Below are positions 30,699 through 40,358 of a stretch of DNA of 64,000 bases, one piece after another. The notes under the pieces are model-generated. The model was given only the letters and a program-made list of their open reading frames with translations, made no database searches and was not told the DNA's origin. The position numbers were made by a program, and so were the translations under genes. Each line of letters begins with the position of its first letter. Position 1 is the first letter of the stretch. The stretch is from an uncultured Chlorobiaceae bacterium (lineage in GTDB: Bacteria > Bacteroidota > Chlorobiia > Chlorobiales > Chlorobiaceae): positions 62,001-126,000 of the forward strand of contig CAJEXI010000004.1 of NCBI GenBank assembly GCA_903994455.1. Reading direction: 5' to 3'.

Positions 30699-31808
30699 TT
30701 ACCGGGATGTCTTGATCGTGATATTGATATTGCTTGTAGTCCATCGAGTACGTACTGTCACTTTTTCAGGATAAAATCCAAATGGTTCTGCTGGTTGAAA
30801 CGGGTCGATGGAGCCAGGGTTCCATTGCTGTTCGGGATTGGGCTTTTTATTACCATAAGGAACATGGGCGCTGACAATATAGCTGCCGGGAGGAAGTTCA
30901 GCGAAAGAGAAGTGAAATATTCCTTTCCGGTCACGAGTGGCGGCTGTGCTATACGAACCGGCAGAACCTGATGCTTCAATAATAACGTATTGACCGCTGG
31001 TAATGCATGTTCCCGAGATGCTTCCGGTTTCAGTTTTTGCCGGAGTTTTGCTGGCTGGCGGGGCTTGAGATCCTCTGTCCATTCCTGAAAGCCTGAAGAG
31101 GAGATCTGACGCTCCAGTGGGAACAAGAGCCATACTGCTCAAACCAATCTCTTCTTTGCCGGGAGTATAGCGCAAGTCATGGTTTCGATCATGAACAGCG
31201 ATAATCCTGTATGAGCCAGCAGCAAGGTGCCTGAAAGAGAAAACTCCGGCGGCATCGGCCTGTACAAGGTAATCCGGCTCTCTGGTCAACAGTTTTCTGC
31301 TTCCTGCGGTTTCTGGATGTTCGGCAAAGGCAAGTATCAGCGCATTCGCGGCGGGTGAACAGTCACTGTTGATGACCTTTCCATCGATGGTTCCTCTGTC
31401 GATAACAGCGCCGGTGGAAAATGCCAGGGTATAAGGAGCTGGCAAGGTTTGTCCACGGTTGTCGCTGAGATTCTTGTCGAGAGTGATGATCCAGGTTTGG
31501 TTTTGTTGCAGAGGCCTCTCCATTCTCAGTACCGTGTTTTTTGCGTCGACGGTCATATCGTAGCCTCCGATAGAGGGAGTAACGTGGAGCGCCTTGAGCA
31601 GTTGCCGTGCCGTAACGTAGTGGTTAAAGGTAAGGCGGATGGTGTTGGTTGCAACATGAAGAGCCGATGGTTCAGGATCGGACGATACGACCTGCAACGG
31701 TGTGGTATCGGCTGCTCCTCCCGAAGGTGGGCGATCGGTAGCACAACCTCCTGCAAGCCACAGCAGAAGAATGAGGAGCACGTGCATGGTGCGGGTGGTA
31801 CTCGGCAT
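30699..31808 (-). CDS. Putative lipoprotein with N-terminal Ig-like (Big_5) domain
   Basis: The 369-aa product has a signal peptide ending WLAGGC, a plausible lipobox with C22 as the lipidated residue. Next comes an Ig-like domain of the SbsA/Big_5 type (about residues 40-130, ending YTLAFSTG), then two carboxypeptidase-regulatory-like beta-sandwich repeats (LAAGSYRIIAVHD; LPPGSYIVSAHVP). Such proteins are common surface lipoproteins in Bacteroidota/Chlorobiota; no enzyme motif is seen. ATG 31808 is chosen over 31814 because AAGGA is then 5 bp upstream. Confidence 0.75.
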   Translation of the reverse strand: MPSTTRTMHVLLILLLWLAGGCATDRPPSGGAADTTPLQVVSSDPEPSALHVATNTIRLTFNHYVTARQLLKALHVTPSIGGYDMTVDAKNTVLRMERPLQQNQTWIITLDKNLSDNRGQTLPAPYTLAFSTGAVIDRGTIDGKVINSDCSPAANALILAFAEHPETAGSRKLLTREPDYLVQADAAGVFSFRHLAAGSYRIIAVHDRNHDLRYTPGKEEIGLSSMALVPTGASDLLFRLSGMDRGSQAPPASKTPAKTETGSISGTCITSGQYVIIEASGSAGSYSTAATRDRKGIFHFSFAELPPGSYIVSAHVPYGNKKPNPEQQWNPGSIDPFQPAEPFGFYPEKVTVRTRWTTSNINITIKTSR

Positions 31809-31933
31809 GAACATCCTTCGGTTCGGTGGTGAGAGTGGCTTGATTGTATCTGACCGTGAAAATTCGTAAATTAGAAACTAATGTGGTTCTATGAAAGTTT
31901 TTCATAAAAAATTATAGATTGGTTGTCATATAG

Positions 31934-33403
31934 ATGTCCAGACGAAATTTTAAAGTTCTTTATGTCTCCGGTGAAGTTTCTCCTTTTGTAAGAATCAGCC
32001 CGCTTGCCGATTTTATGGCCTCATTTCCTCAAGCTATTGAGGAAGAAGGATTTGAGGCGCGTATTATGATGCCCAAATACGGCACCATCAATGACAGAAA
32101 ATTCCGTCTTCACGATGTTTTGCGTTTATCAGACATTGAAGTTCGTCTCAAGGAGAAAATTGACATGCTTGATGTCAAGGTGACGGCATTGCCCTCAAGC
32201 AAGATTCAGACCTATTTTCTTTACAACGAAAAATATTTCAAGCGGAACGGTCTTTTTACGGATATTTATCATGGAAGTGATCTTAAAGGAAACGTCGAAA
32301 AGGTGGTTTTCTTCAATGTTGGTGTGCTCGAAACCCTGCAGCGGCTGGGGTGGAAGCCTGACATCATTCACTGCCATGACTGGCATGCAAGCCTTATTCC
32401 TCTTCTTTTGAAAACGGTTTATGCGTCCAATGATTTTTTCAGGGATGTAAAGACGGTTTTTACAATTCACAATATTTATCGTCAGGGTATTCTGCCCTAC
32501 AAGGCATTTCAGCGGTTGCTTCCTGATGAGGTCTGTTCTGCCCTGTACAGTAACAATGCGGAGGTGAATCTGCTCTATACCGGTGTCGAACATGCTGATC
32601 TTCTTACCACAACTTCGAAAAGTTATGCTGAGAAGATTGTGTATGATGGGCCGCAGACTTATGGGCTCGGTCGTGTTCTTGAAGAGTACCAGACGAAATT
32701 CTATGGCATTCTTAACGGCATTGATATCAGGCAGTGGAATCCCTCGACCGACAAGCTTATCAAGAAGCGTTACAGCATTGAGCATCGGGAGGGGAAGCTT
32801 GACAACAAAAAAGCATTGCTTCTGGAAACGGGCCTTCCATACCGGGAAGGGGTTCCGGTGGTAGGGGTGATTGCTAATTTTGACGAGTTTCAGGGAGCAG
32901 ATCTGCTGCGGCAAAGCCTGGAACAGCTTGCAGCACTTGATATTCAGCTCCTGATCAGTGGTTCAGGCGACAAGAATTATGAAAAAGTCTTTCAGGATTT
33001 TGCACTGGAGCATCCCGAACAGGTGAGCGTTCAGACTGAATATTCCGATGCTTTTTTCCACTTGGCCATTGCCGGGCTTGATATTCTGCTTATGCCGGGT
33101 ATGATTGAATCGTGCGGTATGATTCAGATGTTTGCCATGAACTATGGAACGATACCGGTGGCTTACGCTGGAGGCGGGATTGTTGAAACCATAGAGGATC
33201 ATGACGAAGAGAGTGGTTCGGGATTTATATTTTATGATTATACCAATCAGGCACTTGTGGAGAAACTGCAAGAGGCACTCGCATGTTTTCATGATGAGGG
33301 GAGCTGGATGCGGATTGTTACCGAGGCGATGTCGCGTGATTTTACCTGGAAAAACTCGGCTGAAGAGTATGACCAACTTTATCGTGAACTTCTTGAATTA
33401 TAG
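31934..33403 (+). CDS. glgA: Glycogen synthase (GT5), divergent
   Basis: GlgA lengthens alpha-1,4-glucan from ADP-glucose. The 489-aa protein has the GT5/GT-B layout: N-terminal VLYVSGEVSPF, DIIHCHDWHASLIP, TIHNIYRQG, GILNGIDIRQWNP, and the C-terminal LMPGMIESCGMIQMFAMNYG donor-site region. The normally conserved KTGGLAD loop near residue 20 reads RISPLAD, so the lysine-glycine-glycine is missing. Activity is therefore plausible but altered. It is followed after 6 bp by a phosphatase gene. Confidence 0.85.
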   Translation: MSRRNFKVLYVSGEVSPFVRISPLADFMASFPQAIEEEGFEARIMMPKYGTINDRKFRLHDVLRLSDIEVRLKEKIDMLDVKVTALPSSKIQTYFLYNEKYFKRNGLFTDIYHGSDLKGNVEKVVFFNVGVLETLQRLGWKPDIIHCHDWHASLIPLLLKTVYASNDFFRDVKTVFTIHNIYRQGILPYKAFQRLLPDEVCSALYSNNAEVNLLYTGVEHADLLTTTSKSYAEKIVYDGPQTYGLGRVLEEYQTKFYGILNGIDIRQWNPSTDKLIKKRYSIEHREGKLDNKKALLLETGLPYREGVPVVGVIANFDEFQGADLLRQSLEQLAALDIQLLISGSGDKNYEKVFQDFALEHPEQVSVQTEYSDAFFHLAIAGLDILLMPGMIESCGMIQMFAMNYGTIPVAYAGGGIVETIEDHDEESGSGFIFYDYTNQALVEKLQEALACFHDEGSWMRIVTEAMSRDFTWKNSAEEYDQLYRELLEL

Positions 33404-33409
33404 GTGGTT

Positions 33410-34000
33410 ATGCTAAAAAAAATAAAGGTTCTCTTTCTTGATCGGGATGGAACAATAAATCAGGATACAGGTTCTTATATTGCATCAAGAGAGCAGTTGC
33501 TGCTCATTGATCGTGCCGATGAAGCTATCGCGCTTGCCAGAAATGCAGGGTTTTTGATTGTTATCATCAGCAATCAGGCTGGTATTGCCAGAGGAATTGC
33601 TACCGTCGAGCAGGTTGAAGAGGTGAACCGCTCTCTTCATGAGCTGCTTTCGCTGAAAAATGCAGGGTTTGACCGTTGCTATTACTGTCCCTTTCATCCT
33701 GAATATCCGCACCCCGATTACGACCGTTTTATCGATTATCGTAAACCGGCGACGGGTATGGTTGAACTGGCCATCAATGATTTTTTGGCAGAAGGCTGTC
33801 TTGTCGACAGGGGCGCGTCGTTTTTTGTTGGAGATAAAACGATTGATGTTGAGTGTGGTCTGCGTGCCGGACTCAGGCCGGTGCTGGTAAGGACCGGTCA
33901 CAATGAGGAAGCGCTTTGTTTGTCGCGGAACATCATTCCTGAATTTGTGGCTGATGATCTCTATAAAGCTGTGACGGAGTATATTCTTGTCTCTTCATGA
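33410..34000 (+). CDS. HAD-IIIA phosphatase, GmhB/HisB-N-like
   Basis: GmhB-type enzymes remove the 7-phosphate of heptose bisphosphate in lipopolysaccharide core synthesis. The 196-aa protein has the HAD nucleophile motif FLDRDGTIN (D11, D13), the SNQAGIARG thiol-side motif and GDKTIDVE. C93 and H96 of the zinc site remain in YCPFHPE, but the second Cys-x-Cys pair is Ile108-Asp-Tyr110. ATG 33410 follows AGGTGG; a GTG two codons upstream is less likely. Substrate is inferred. Confidence 0.75.
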   Translation: MLKKIKVLFLDRDGTINQDTGSYIASREQLLLIDRADEAIALARNAGFLIVIISNQAGIARGIATVEQVEEVNRSLHELLSLKNAGFDRCYYCPFHPEYPHPDYDRFIDYRKPATGMVELAINDFLAEGCLVDRGASFFVGDKTIDVECGLRAGLRPVLVRTGHNEEALCLSRNIIPEFVADDLYKAVTEYILVSS

Positions 34001-34036
34001 TGGTGTTATTGGCGTTCATGTCAGCCTGTTCAGGGG

Positions 34037-35161
34037 ATGTTGACGCTCTATGTGCATATTCCGTTTTGTAAATCGCGCTGCTCCTATTGTGATTTTTATC
34101 TCGTTACGCGGCAGGAGCATATCGCGACGTTTTTCAAGGCTCTTTGGCGTGAATGTGTATCCCGGTCGGCCGATCTGAAAGGAAAAACGATCAGCGCCAT
34201 TCATTTCGGCGGTGGCACTCCATCAATGGTTCCTGTGCACTCTCTTGCCGGATGGCTTGATGACCTTGCCTCGCTGTGTACGTTTGCTCCCGATATTGAA
34301 CTCGCGCTTGAAGCCAATCCTGAAGATCTTTGCAGTGCCAAAATGGACGAGCTCAGGGCGGCGGGGATAACGAGGCTCAGCATTGGCCTTCAGTCGTTTA
34401 GCTCTGAAAAGCTCCAGGCGCTTGGTCGAGCGCATACGGCGCTTGAATCGCACCAGGTCACCATCGGGGCGCTACGGAGGTTTGACTCAGTGGGCATTGA
34501 CCTGATATGCGGGGTTTCCGGCGAGGATTTGCCGATGTGGGAAGCCGATCTGAATGCGGCGCTGGCGCTGCGGCCTCACCATCTTTCGGTCTATATGCTT
34601 TCGGTTGAGCCAAAAACCCTTTTGCATCGGAAGATCTCCAAAGGCCTGCTTACGGTTCCCGACGATGCTCTGCAGGCCACCTTCTATGAAACAGCGATCA
34701 GAGAAGTGGGGTTGCGGGGGTACAGCCATTACGAAGTCTCCAATTTTTGTCTGCCGGGCCACCATTCCCGTTACAACCTTGCAAGCTGGCGGCGCGAGCC
34801 ATACCTTGGCTTTGGCCCTTCTGCACACAGCTTTCTTGTTTCCGGGGAGAGGGAGATCCGTACAGCCAATGTCTCAAGCCTGACTCGTTATCTTGCTGCT
34901 CCCGAAAATGCCGTTGTGTTTCGTGAAGAATTGTCGGATGCAGAGCGGTTTACTGAACAGGTTTTTCTTTCGCTGCGAATAAACAGCGGTCTTGATGTTG
35001 ACTTTTTGCGAAAAGAAAATAAATTGGGGCACACTCTTTCGCACGCCATTGCCCGATTTGAAGAGAGAGGGTGGATTGAACAACAGGAGGGGCATCTTTA
35101 TTTGACCGAAAAGGGTTTTTTGTTTGCCGATCTCATTGCCGAAGAGTTTATTTTCGGGTAA
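34037..35161 (+). CDS. hemW: HemW-like radical SAM protein
   Basis: HemW is a heme-binding radical SAM protein related to coproporphyrinogen dehydrogenase HemN. The 374-aa protein has YVHIPFCKSRCSYCDFY, giving the CxxxCxxC cluster motif at C11, C15 and C18. It also has FGGGTPS, the ANPEDL element, RLSIGLQS and the HemN C-terminal domain. It lacks the longer N-terminus of HemN, so HemW is the better name; the role as heme chaperone is from other species. Confidence 0.85.
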   Translation: MLTLYVHIPFCKSRCSYCDFYLVTRQEHIATFFKALWRECVSRSADLKGKTISAIHFGGGTPSMVPVHSLAGWLDDLASLCTFAPDIELALEANPEDLCSAKMDELRAAGITRLSIGLQSFSSEKLQALGRAHTALESHQVTIGALRRFDSVGIDLICGVSGEDLPMWEADLNAALALRPHHLSVYMLSVEPKTLLHRKISKGLLTVPDDALQATFYETAIREVGLRGYSHYEVSNFCLPGHHSRYNLASWRREPYLGFGPSAHSFLVSGEREIRTANVSSLTRYLAAPENAVVFREELSDAERFTEQVFLSLRINSGLDVDFLRKENKLGHTLSHAIARFEERGWIEQQEGHLYLTEKGFLFADLIAEEFIFG

Positions 35162-35190
35162 ATTCCAATACTGCAGAGTACGTTTCACCC

Positions 35191-37833
35191 ATGACACACC
35201 GGACGATTAACCGCGCATTTGCCGCTGTTCTTTTTCTTGCCGCTGAAGTTTTATATCTCCGCACCATGGCTCCCACCTTTTCATTCTGGGATTGCGGGGA
35301 GTTTATTGCCACAGCCTCTACCCTTGGAATTCCACATCCTCCCGGTGCGCCGCTTTTTCTGCTGCTTGGCCGTCTCTTTTCCATCATTCCTTTTTTCAGT
35401 GATATCGGCGCAAGGGTTAACCTGATCAGTACTCTTGCCAGTGCTGCAACCATCATGTTGACCTATCTCATCACGGTTCGGTTGATTATCCTTTACAGAA
35501 AAAGTGAGCCCGGGCTCTGGAGTATGGCCGAACAAATATCGGGTTATGGTGGGGCTGTTATCGGCTCCTTTGCCCTTGCCTTGTCGGACAGTTTCTGGTT
35601 TAACGCCGTTGAAGCTGAAGTGTACGCACTTTCATCGCTCTTTACGGCGCTGGTGCTCTGGCTGATTCTTCGCTGGTATGAAGAGGAGCCCAGGCCCGGC
35701 CATGAACGGTGGTTGTTGCTTGTGATGTACATTATCGGACTCTCGATCGGGGTGCATCTGCTCAGCCTGCTTGCAGTTTTTGCTGTTGCGCTGGCTTACT
35801 ATTTCAAGAAGTACAAGGTGACCCTTAAATCCTTTGCACTGCTCACTCTTGCGTCGTCGTCGCTTTTTTTTCTGATTTATATTGGCATCATCAAGGGGCT
35901 TCCGATGCTGCTCCAACTGGCCTCATGGTGGGGATTTCTTCTCTTTCTTGTGCTCCTTGGCTATGCTGTCTGGTATGCACACACGCACCGCAAGGCGCTT
36001 ATGAATACCATCCTGATGTCGTTGTTTCTCATCATTATCGGGTATACCTCCTATGGCATGATTTTTGTAAGGGCGCAGGCAGGGCCACCGATTAACGAAA
36101 ACAATCCTTCGACCTCAGAGACCTTTTTTTCTTATCTCAACCGCGATCAGTACGGTGATATGCCTCTCTGGCCGAGACGCTGGTCGCCGGAGCCGGTGCA
36201 TCAGTATTATTACCAGCAGTATTCCAGTGATCTCGACTATTTTCTCACCTACCAGATGCAGAAGATGTACTTTCGCTATTTCGGCTGGCAGTTTATAGGA
36301 CGCGAGCATGATATGGAGGGGGCAGGAGTCGACTGGTCGGTGCTTTGGGGTCTCCCTTTTCTTGTGGGGCTTGTTGGAGCCATAACCCATTTCAGGCGCG
36401 ACTGGAAAATGGGGCTGGTTGTGACGGCGCTCTTTGTGCTTACCGGCGCAGCGCTGGTTATCTATCTTAACCAGACTGAACCTCAGCCAAGAGAGCGGGA
36501 TTACAGTTATGTCGGCAGCTTTTTTGCTTTTGCACTCTGGATTGGAATCGGGGTTGAAAGCATCTGGCGGTGGATGGCGGAGCGGTTGAAACTGAGCGGT
36601 CGCAGAAATCAGATGCTTGCCGGGCTGAGTGTCGCGACAGCTCTCCTTCTCATTAACGGCAGGATGCTGCAGGCCAACTATCGGATGCACGACCGTTCCG
36701 GCAACTATGTTCCGTGGGACTGGGCCTGGAATATGTTGCAAAGTTGTGAAAAAGATGCCATTCTTTTTACCAACGGCGATAACGATACCTTTCCGTTATG
36801 GTACTTGCAGGAGGTCGAACGCATCAGAACCGATGTGCGGGTGGTTAACCTGAGTCTTGCCAATACCGGCTGGTATCTTGATCAGTTGAAAAACAGCCGT
36901 CCGCATGGTGCCAAACCGGTTGCCTTCAGTTTAAGCGACGGAGAGATTGCCGGTATAACCTATGTCCCCATTGATTCAGTTGATGCTGTGCTTCCTTCAT
37001 CGTCAATCCGTCAGCAGCTATTACGTGAGTCACAACTTCATGGCCTTCCGTTGCCATCCGAACCGGTCGACACCATGACCTGGTTGTTAAAGCCCGGACT
37101 GACTTATGACGGGCAGGGATATCTTCGTCCGCAGGATATTGCTGTTTATGAGATTCTGATGAACAACTTTGCCCGCCGCCCGATCTATTTTGCCTTGACG
37201 GTTGATCCCGAAAGTATGATCGGGATTGAAAACTATCTTCGTCTTGACGGGCTTGCCTACAAGGTAGTGCCGATTAAAAGTGCCGACCCTATGAGTTATG
37301 TTGATCCGGCGGTGCTGTACAGGAATCTTCTGAACGTCTATCGATACCGGAACCTCAATAACGCCCGGGTCACTCTTGAAGAGACATCACGAAGGCTTTG
37401 TGGCAATTATTCTCCACTGTTTGTCCGTCTTGCCCTTGAACTGGCCACGGATCCAGAAGGAACACTTGCCATAAGGGAGGTCTCGGGTGCGGAGCGTAAT
37501 GTCCGGCGAGGAACACTTGCTTTACAGGTACTCGATACTTCTGCCAAACTGCTGCCTCTTGCCCAATATCCTCTTAATCCGGAACTTGCTGGTTCAATTA
37601 TCGCCCTTTATGTCCAACTTGGCGAAAAGCAGAAAACCTCTGCGTATATTGATTATCTTGAAAAACTGGGTATGCATTCATCTCCAGCCACTGATCCTCG
37701 CCTTTTTTATGTTCTTGCCAGGGCGTATCGGGATGTTGGGCGCAACGATGAGTCGAAACGGATTATCCAATTGCTCTCCCTTGAGCTGAAGGAACCCAGG
37801 CTGGTAGAAGAGTTTGAAACAATGAAGAAATAA
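35191..37833 (+). CDS. DUF2723 family membrane protein (putative glycosyltransferase)
   Basis: This 880-aa protein starts with the DUF2723 (TMEM260-like) signature: YLRTMAPTFSFWDCGEFIA near residue 25, then HPPGAPLFLLLGRLF. There are about twelve hydrophobic segments up to residue ~490, then a soluble half with TNGDNDTFPLWYLQ. The family is common in Bacteroidota/Chlorobiota and is related to O-mannosyltransferase-type GT-C enzymes. The acceptor is unknown. It is 6 bp upstream of the lpxA-like gene. Confidence 0.8.
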   Translation: MTHRTINRAFAAVLFLAAEVLYLRTMAPTFSFWDCGEFIATASTLGIPHPPGAPLFLLLGRLFSIIPFFSDIGARVNLISTLASAATIMLTYLITVRLIILYRKSEPGLWSMAEQISGYGGAVIGSFALALSDSFWFNAVEAEVYALSSLFTALVLWLILRWYEEEPRPGHERWLLLVMYIIGLSIGVHLLSLLAVFAVALAYYFKKYKVTLKSFALLTLASSSLFFLIYIGIIKGLPMLLQLASWWGFLLFLVLLGYAVWYAHTHRKALMNTILMSLFLIIIGYTSYGMIFVRAQAGPPINENNPSTSETFFSYLNRDQYGDMPLWPRRWSPEPVHQYYYQQYSSDLDYFLTYQMQKMYFRYFGWQFIGREHDMEGAGVDWSVLWGLPFLVGLVGAITHFRRDWKMGLVVTALFVLTGAALVIYLNQTEPQPRERDYSYVGSFFAFALWIGIGVESIWRWMAERLKLSGRRNQMLAGLSVATALLLINGRMLQANYRMHDRSGNYVPWDWAWNMLQSCEKDAILFTNGDNDTFPLWYLQEVERIRTDVRVVNLSLANTGWYLDQLKNSRPHGAKPVAFSLSDGEIAGITYVPIDSVDAVLPSSSIRQQLLRESQLHGLPLPSEPVDTMTWLLKPGLTYDGQGYLRPQDIAVYEILMNNFARRPIYFALTVDPESMIGIENYLRLDGLAYKVVPIKSADPMSYVDPAVLYRNLLNVYRYRNLNNARVTLEETSRRLCGNYSPLFVRLALELATDPEGTLAIREVSGAERNVRRGTLALQVLDTSAKLLPLAQYPLNPELAGSIIALYVQLGEKQKTSAYIDYLEKLGMHSSPATDPRLFYVLARAYRDVGRNDESKRIIQLLSLELKEPRLVEEFETMKK

Positions 37834-37838
37834 ATTTT

Positions 37839-38639
37839 ATGCAGAGCACTATTCATCCAACTGCTGTTATCGGCCAGAGTGCCGTTCTTGGTGAGGGCGT
37901 CACGGTCGGGCCCTACACCGTCATTGAAGACGATGTGGAAATAGGTGATGGCACCAAAATATGGCCTCATGTTCATATAGCATCTGGTGCCCGGATCGGC
38001 AGCGACTGCAAGATCTATTCTGGTGCGGTGCTTGCCACTGAGCCCCAGGATCTCAAGTTTTCCGGCGAAAAGACCATGCTTTATGTTGGCGACAGAACGG
38101 TTGTCCGGGAATGTGTTACCTTGAATCGGGGCACCAAAGCGAGTGGTAAAACGGTTATCGGCTCCGATAATCTGTTTATGGCCTATACGCATGTCGGCCA
38201 TGACTGCGTCATCGGTAATCATGTTGTTGTCGCCAATTGTGTTCCGTTTGGCGGCCATTGTGAGGTTGGCGATTACGTTGTTATTGGAGGGTTGGCCGCA
38301 GTGCACCAGTTTGTTCGTATCGGTCGATTTTCAATGATTGGAGGTCTCTCAAGAGCGACGCTTGATGTTCCACCATTTGTGATGGCTTCTGGTAATGAAA
38401 CGTTCCGTTTTGAGGGACTCAACAGCATTGGACTGAAACGGAGAGGATTGAGTTCAGAGAAGATAACCATGATCAAGGATGCCTACCGGATTATTTTTCA
38501 GTCGGGGCTTCTGCTTGCCAACGCACTGGAGAAGGTAAAATCGGAGCTTCCCCCTGAGCCTGAACTCCTTGAGATTCTGGACTTTTTTGCCTCTGGGACT
38601 TACGGCAGAAAATTTATCAGACCGTTCAATCATCAGTAA
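37839..38639 (+). CDS. lpxA: Acyl-ACP--UDP-N-acetylglucosamine O-acyltransferase
   Basis: LpxA catalyses the first step of lipid A synthesis. The 266-aa protein has left-handed beta-helix hexapeptide repeats from residue 4 to about 180 (IHPTAVIGQSAVLGEGVTVG; the NRGTKASGKTVIG loop; MAYTHVGHDC with the catalytic histidine) and the C-terminal helical domain with the NSIGLKRRGLS segment. Length is normal. It supports a Gram-negative outer membrane together with the LpxH-type gene further right. Confidence 0.93.
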   Translation: MQSTIHPTAVIGQSAVLGEGVTVGPYTVIEDDVEIGDGTKIWPHVHIASGARIGSDCKIYSGAVLATEPQDLKFSGEKTMLYVGDRTVVRECVTLNRGTKASGKTVIGSDNLFMAYTHVGHDCVIGNHVVVANCVPFGGHCEVGDYVVIGGLAAVHQFVRIGRFSMIGGLSRATLDVPPFVMASGNETFRFEGLNSIGLKRRGLSSEKITMIKDAYRIIFQSGLLLANALEKVKSELPPEPELLEILDFFASGTYGRKFIRPFNHQ

Positions 38640-38656
38640 TTACAAAATTTTACAGT

Positions 38657-39640
38657 ATGTCTCAATGGGCAATTGGAATAGATCTTGGCGGTACGGCAAT
38701 CAAGGCTGCAGTTGTTGATAAAGAGAGTGGCATTCTGACTGACAGCAGGATTGTCACAGATACGGCATCGGGGCCACAGGGGATTGTGAGGCAGCTTGCG
38801 GCAATTATTGCTGATCTTTATCGAGCGGCCACCGCGACAATGGATCCCTTCAATTTTGCCGGTGTTGGACTGGGAGCCCCCGGAGCTGTTAATGCAGAGA
38901 CGGGAGTGCTGAGCTATCCACCAAATCTGCCTGGTTGGTCCATCTTTCCCTTGCGTGATGAACTGCAACAATGCCTGAAGGAAGAGGAGCTGCTTTTGAT
39001 GCCGGTTATTATCGATAATGACGCAAATGTTGCGGCCTTTGGCGAATCGGTGTATGGTGCAGGTCGCGGGTTTCAGGATTTTCTTATGGTGACCCTTGGA
39101 ACAGGTGTTGGCGGTGGTATTGTGTTGAACAGAAAACTCTATCGAGGAGCGCATGGTACAGCAGGTGAGTTAGGTTTTATGATTCTGGATTTTGAAGGGC
39201 CAACTCTTCATGCCGGGATACGGGGCACTCTTGAAAGTCTTCTTGGAAAAAAAGCTCTTCTGGCGCTTGCATGCCTTATGATTGAGGCGAGTCCTTCTGG
39301 GTCCTCTCTCGGGAAGTTGTGTTATAATGACTATACACGTCTTTCGCCGCGTCATCTTGAACAGGCAGCAATTGCCGGAGACGAAGTTGCCCTTGCAATC
39401 TGGCACAGGGTTGGTTCTATCCTTGGTATTGGACTTGCCAACATTGCGGTGCTCATGGATATCAGAAAATTTGTTATTGGTGGCGGTATTGCTGCTGTGG
39501 GGAACCTGATTTTTGAGCCAGCTCTTGCTCAGCTTAAAAAGTCAACCCTTCCTTCCATGCACGAAGGGCTTGAGATAGTCCCGGCGTTGCTTGGGAACAA
39601 GGCAGGAATGTACGGCGCAGCGGCCTTATGCTTCGGCTAA
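38657..39640 (+). CDS. ROK family sugar kinase lacking zinc ligands
   Basis: ROK proteins are mostly glucokinases or repressors; this 327-aa protein has no N-terminal DNA-binding domain. It has the phosphate motif IGIDLGGTAIKAAVVD, the catalytic IIDNDANVAAFGE and VTLGTGVGGGIV. The ROK zinc module normally reads GHxxx...CxCGxxGCxE. Here it is GFMILDFEGPTLHAGIRGTLE, so all four ligands are replaced (F174, L184, A186, T191) while the GxxG and E193 frame is kept. Glucokinase is the likeliest role. Confidence 0.85.
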   Translation: MSQWAIGIDLGGTAIKAAVVDKESGILTDSRIVTDTASGPQGIVRQLAAIIADLYRAATATMDPFNFAGVGLGAPGAVNAETGVLSYPPNLPGWSIFPLRDELQQCLKEEELLLMPVIIDNDANVAAFGESVYGAGRGFQDFLMVTLGTGVGGGIVLNRKLYRGAHGTAGELGFMILDFEGPTLHAGIRGTLESLLGKKALLALACLMIEASPSGSSLGKLCYNDYTRLSPRHLEQAAIAGDEVALAIWHRVGSILGIGLANIAVLMDIRKFVIGGGIAAVGNLIFEPALAQLKKSTLPSMHEGLEIVPALLGNKAGMYGAAALCFG

Positions 39641-39658
39641 CCATAAAGAGAGTTTGTC

Positions 39659-40351
39659 ATGCTCGAACAGCTCCTTCATCTTCTTTTTCCCCATGTTTGC
39701 CTGGTCTGCAAGAGGCTGCTTTTGCCAGGTGAAGAGTACTGCTGTGCCAACTGTATGGAGGGGTTTGATCCTTTCGGCACTCCTTCAGAGGCAGAAAATA
39801 TTTTGCGACAAACCATTGTTTGCCATTTTGGAGTCCATTTCCCGTTTGAGCGTGGTTGGTGTCGTTACCAGTTTCACAAAAAAAGTGCACTGCAACAGGC
39901 ACTGCACTCGATGAAATATGAAGGACTTTTTAATCTTGGCACAAGTTTTGGCCGTCAACTGGGCGAGTGGATGCTCTCTGATGGTGATATCGGCGATATA
40001 GAGTGCATTGTGCCTGTTCCGCTTCATCGGCTTAAAAAAACAGAACGATCGTATAACCAGTCAGAAAAAATTGCCGAAGGTCTTGCTCAATTGCTGAAGC
40101 AGCCGGTACGCTCCGATCTTCTTGTCAGAAAACGGTATACGGTATCGCAGACAGGGCTTACGGCTGAAGCGCGAAAAATAAATTCTGAAGGTGCATTTTT
40201 GGCCACAAAAGGTGTTCTTGGTCGTCATGTGTTGCTTGTTGATGATGTGGTAACAACAGGCGCAACCCTGGCTGCGGCAGCTCAGGCGCTGCGTGAGGGC
40301 GGGGCCCGGAATGTCTCTCTTGCCGCAGTTGCTGTAGCCGCAAAGGAGTAA
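39659..40351 (+). CDS. comF: ComF family protein
   Basis: ComF/ComFC proteins carry a phosphoribosyltransferase-like domain and act in DNA uptake in competent species; in others the role is unclear. The 230-aa protein has an N-terminal zinc-finger-like region (FPHVCLVCKRL...CCANC). The PRPP loop VLLVDDVVTTGATL lies near residue 195. The spacing of 7 bp to rsmE suggests cotranscription. Confidence 0.85.
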   Translation: MLEQLLHLLFPHVCLVCKRLLLPGEEYCCANCMEGFDPFGTPSEAENILRQTIVCHFGVHFPFERGWCRYQFHKKSALQQALHSMKYEGLFNLGTSFGRQLGEWMLSDGDIGDIECIVPVPLHRLKKTERSYNQSEKIAEGLAQLLKQPVRSDLLVRKRYTVSQTGLTAEARKINSEGAFLATKGVLGRHVLLVDDVVTTGATLAAAAQALREGGARNVSLAAVAVAAKE

Positions 40352-40358
40352 AGAGCCA

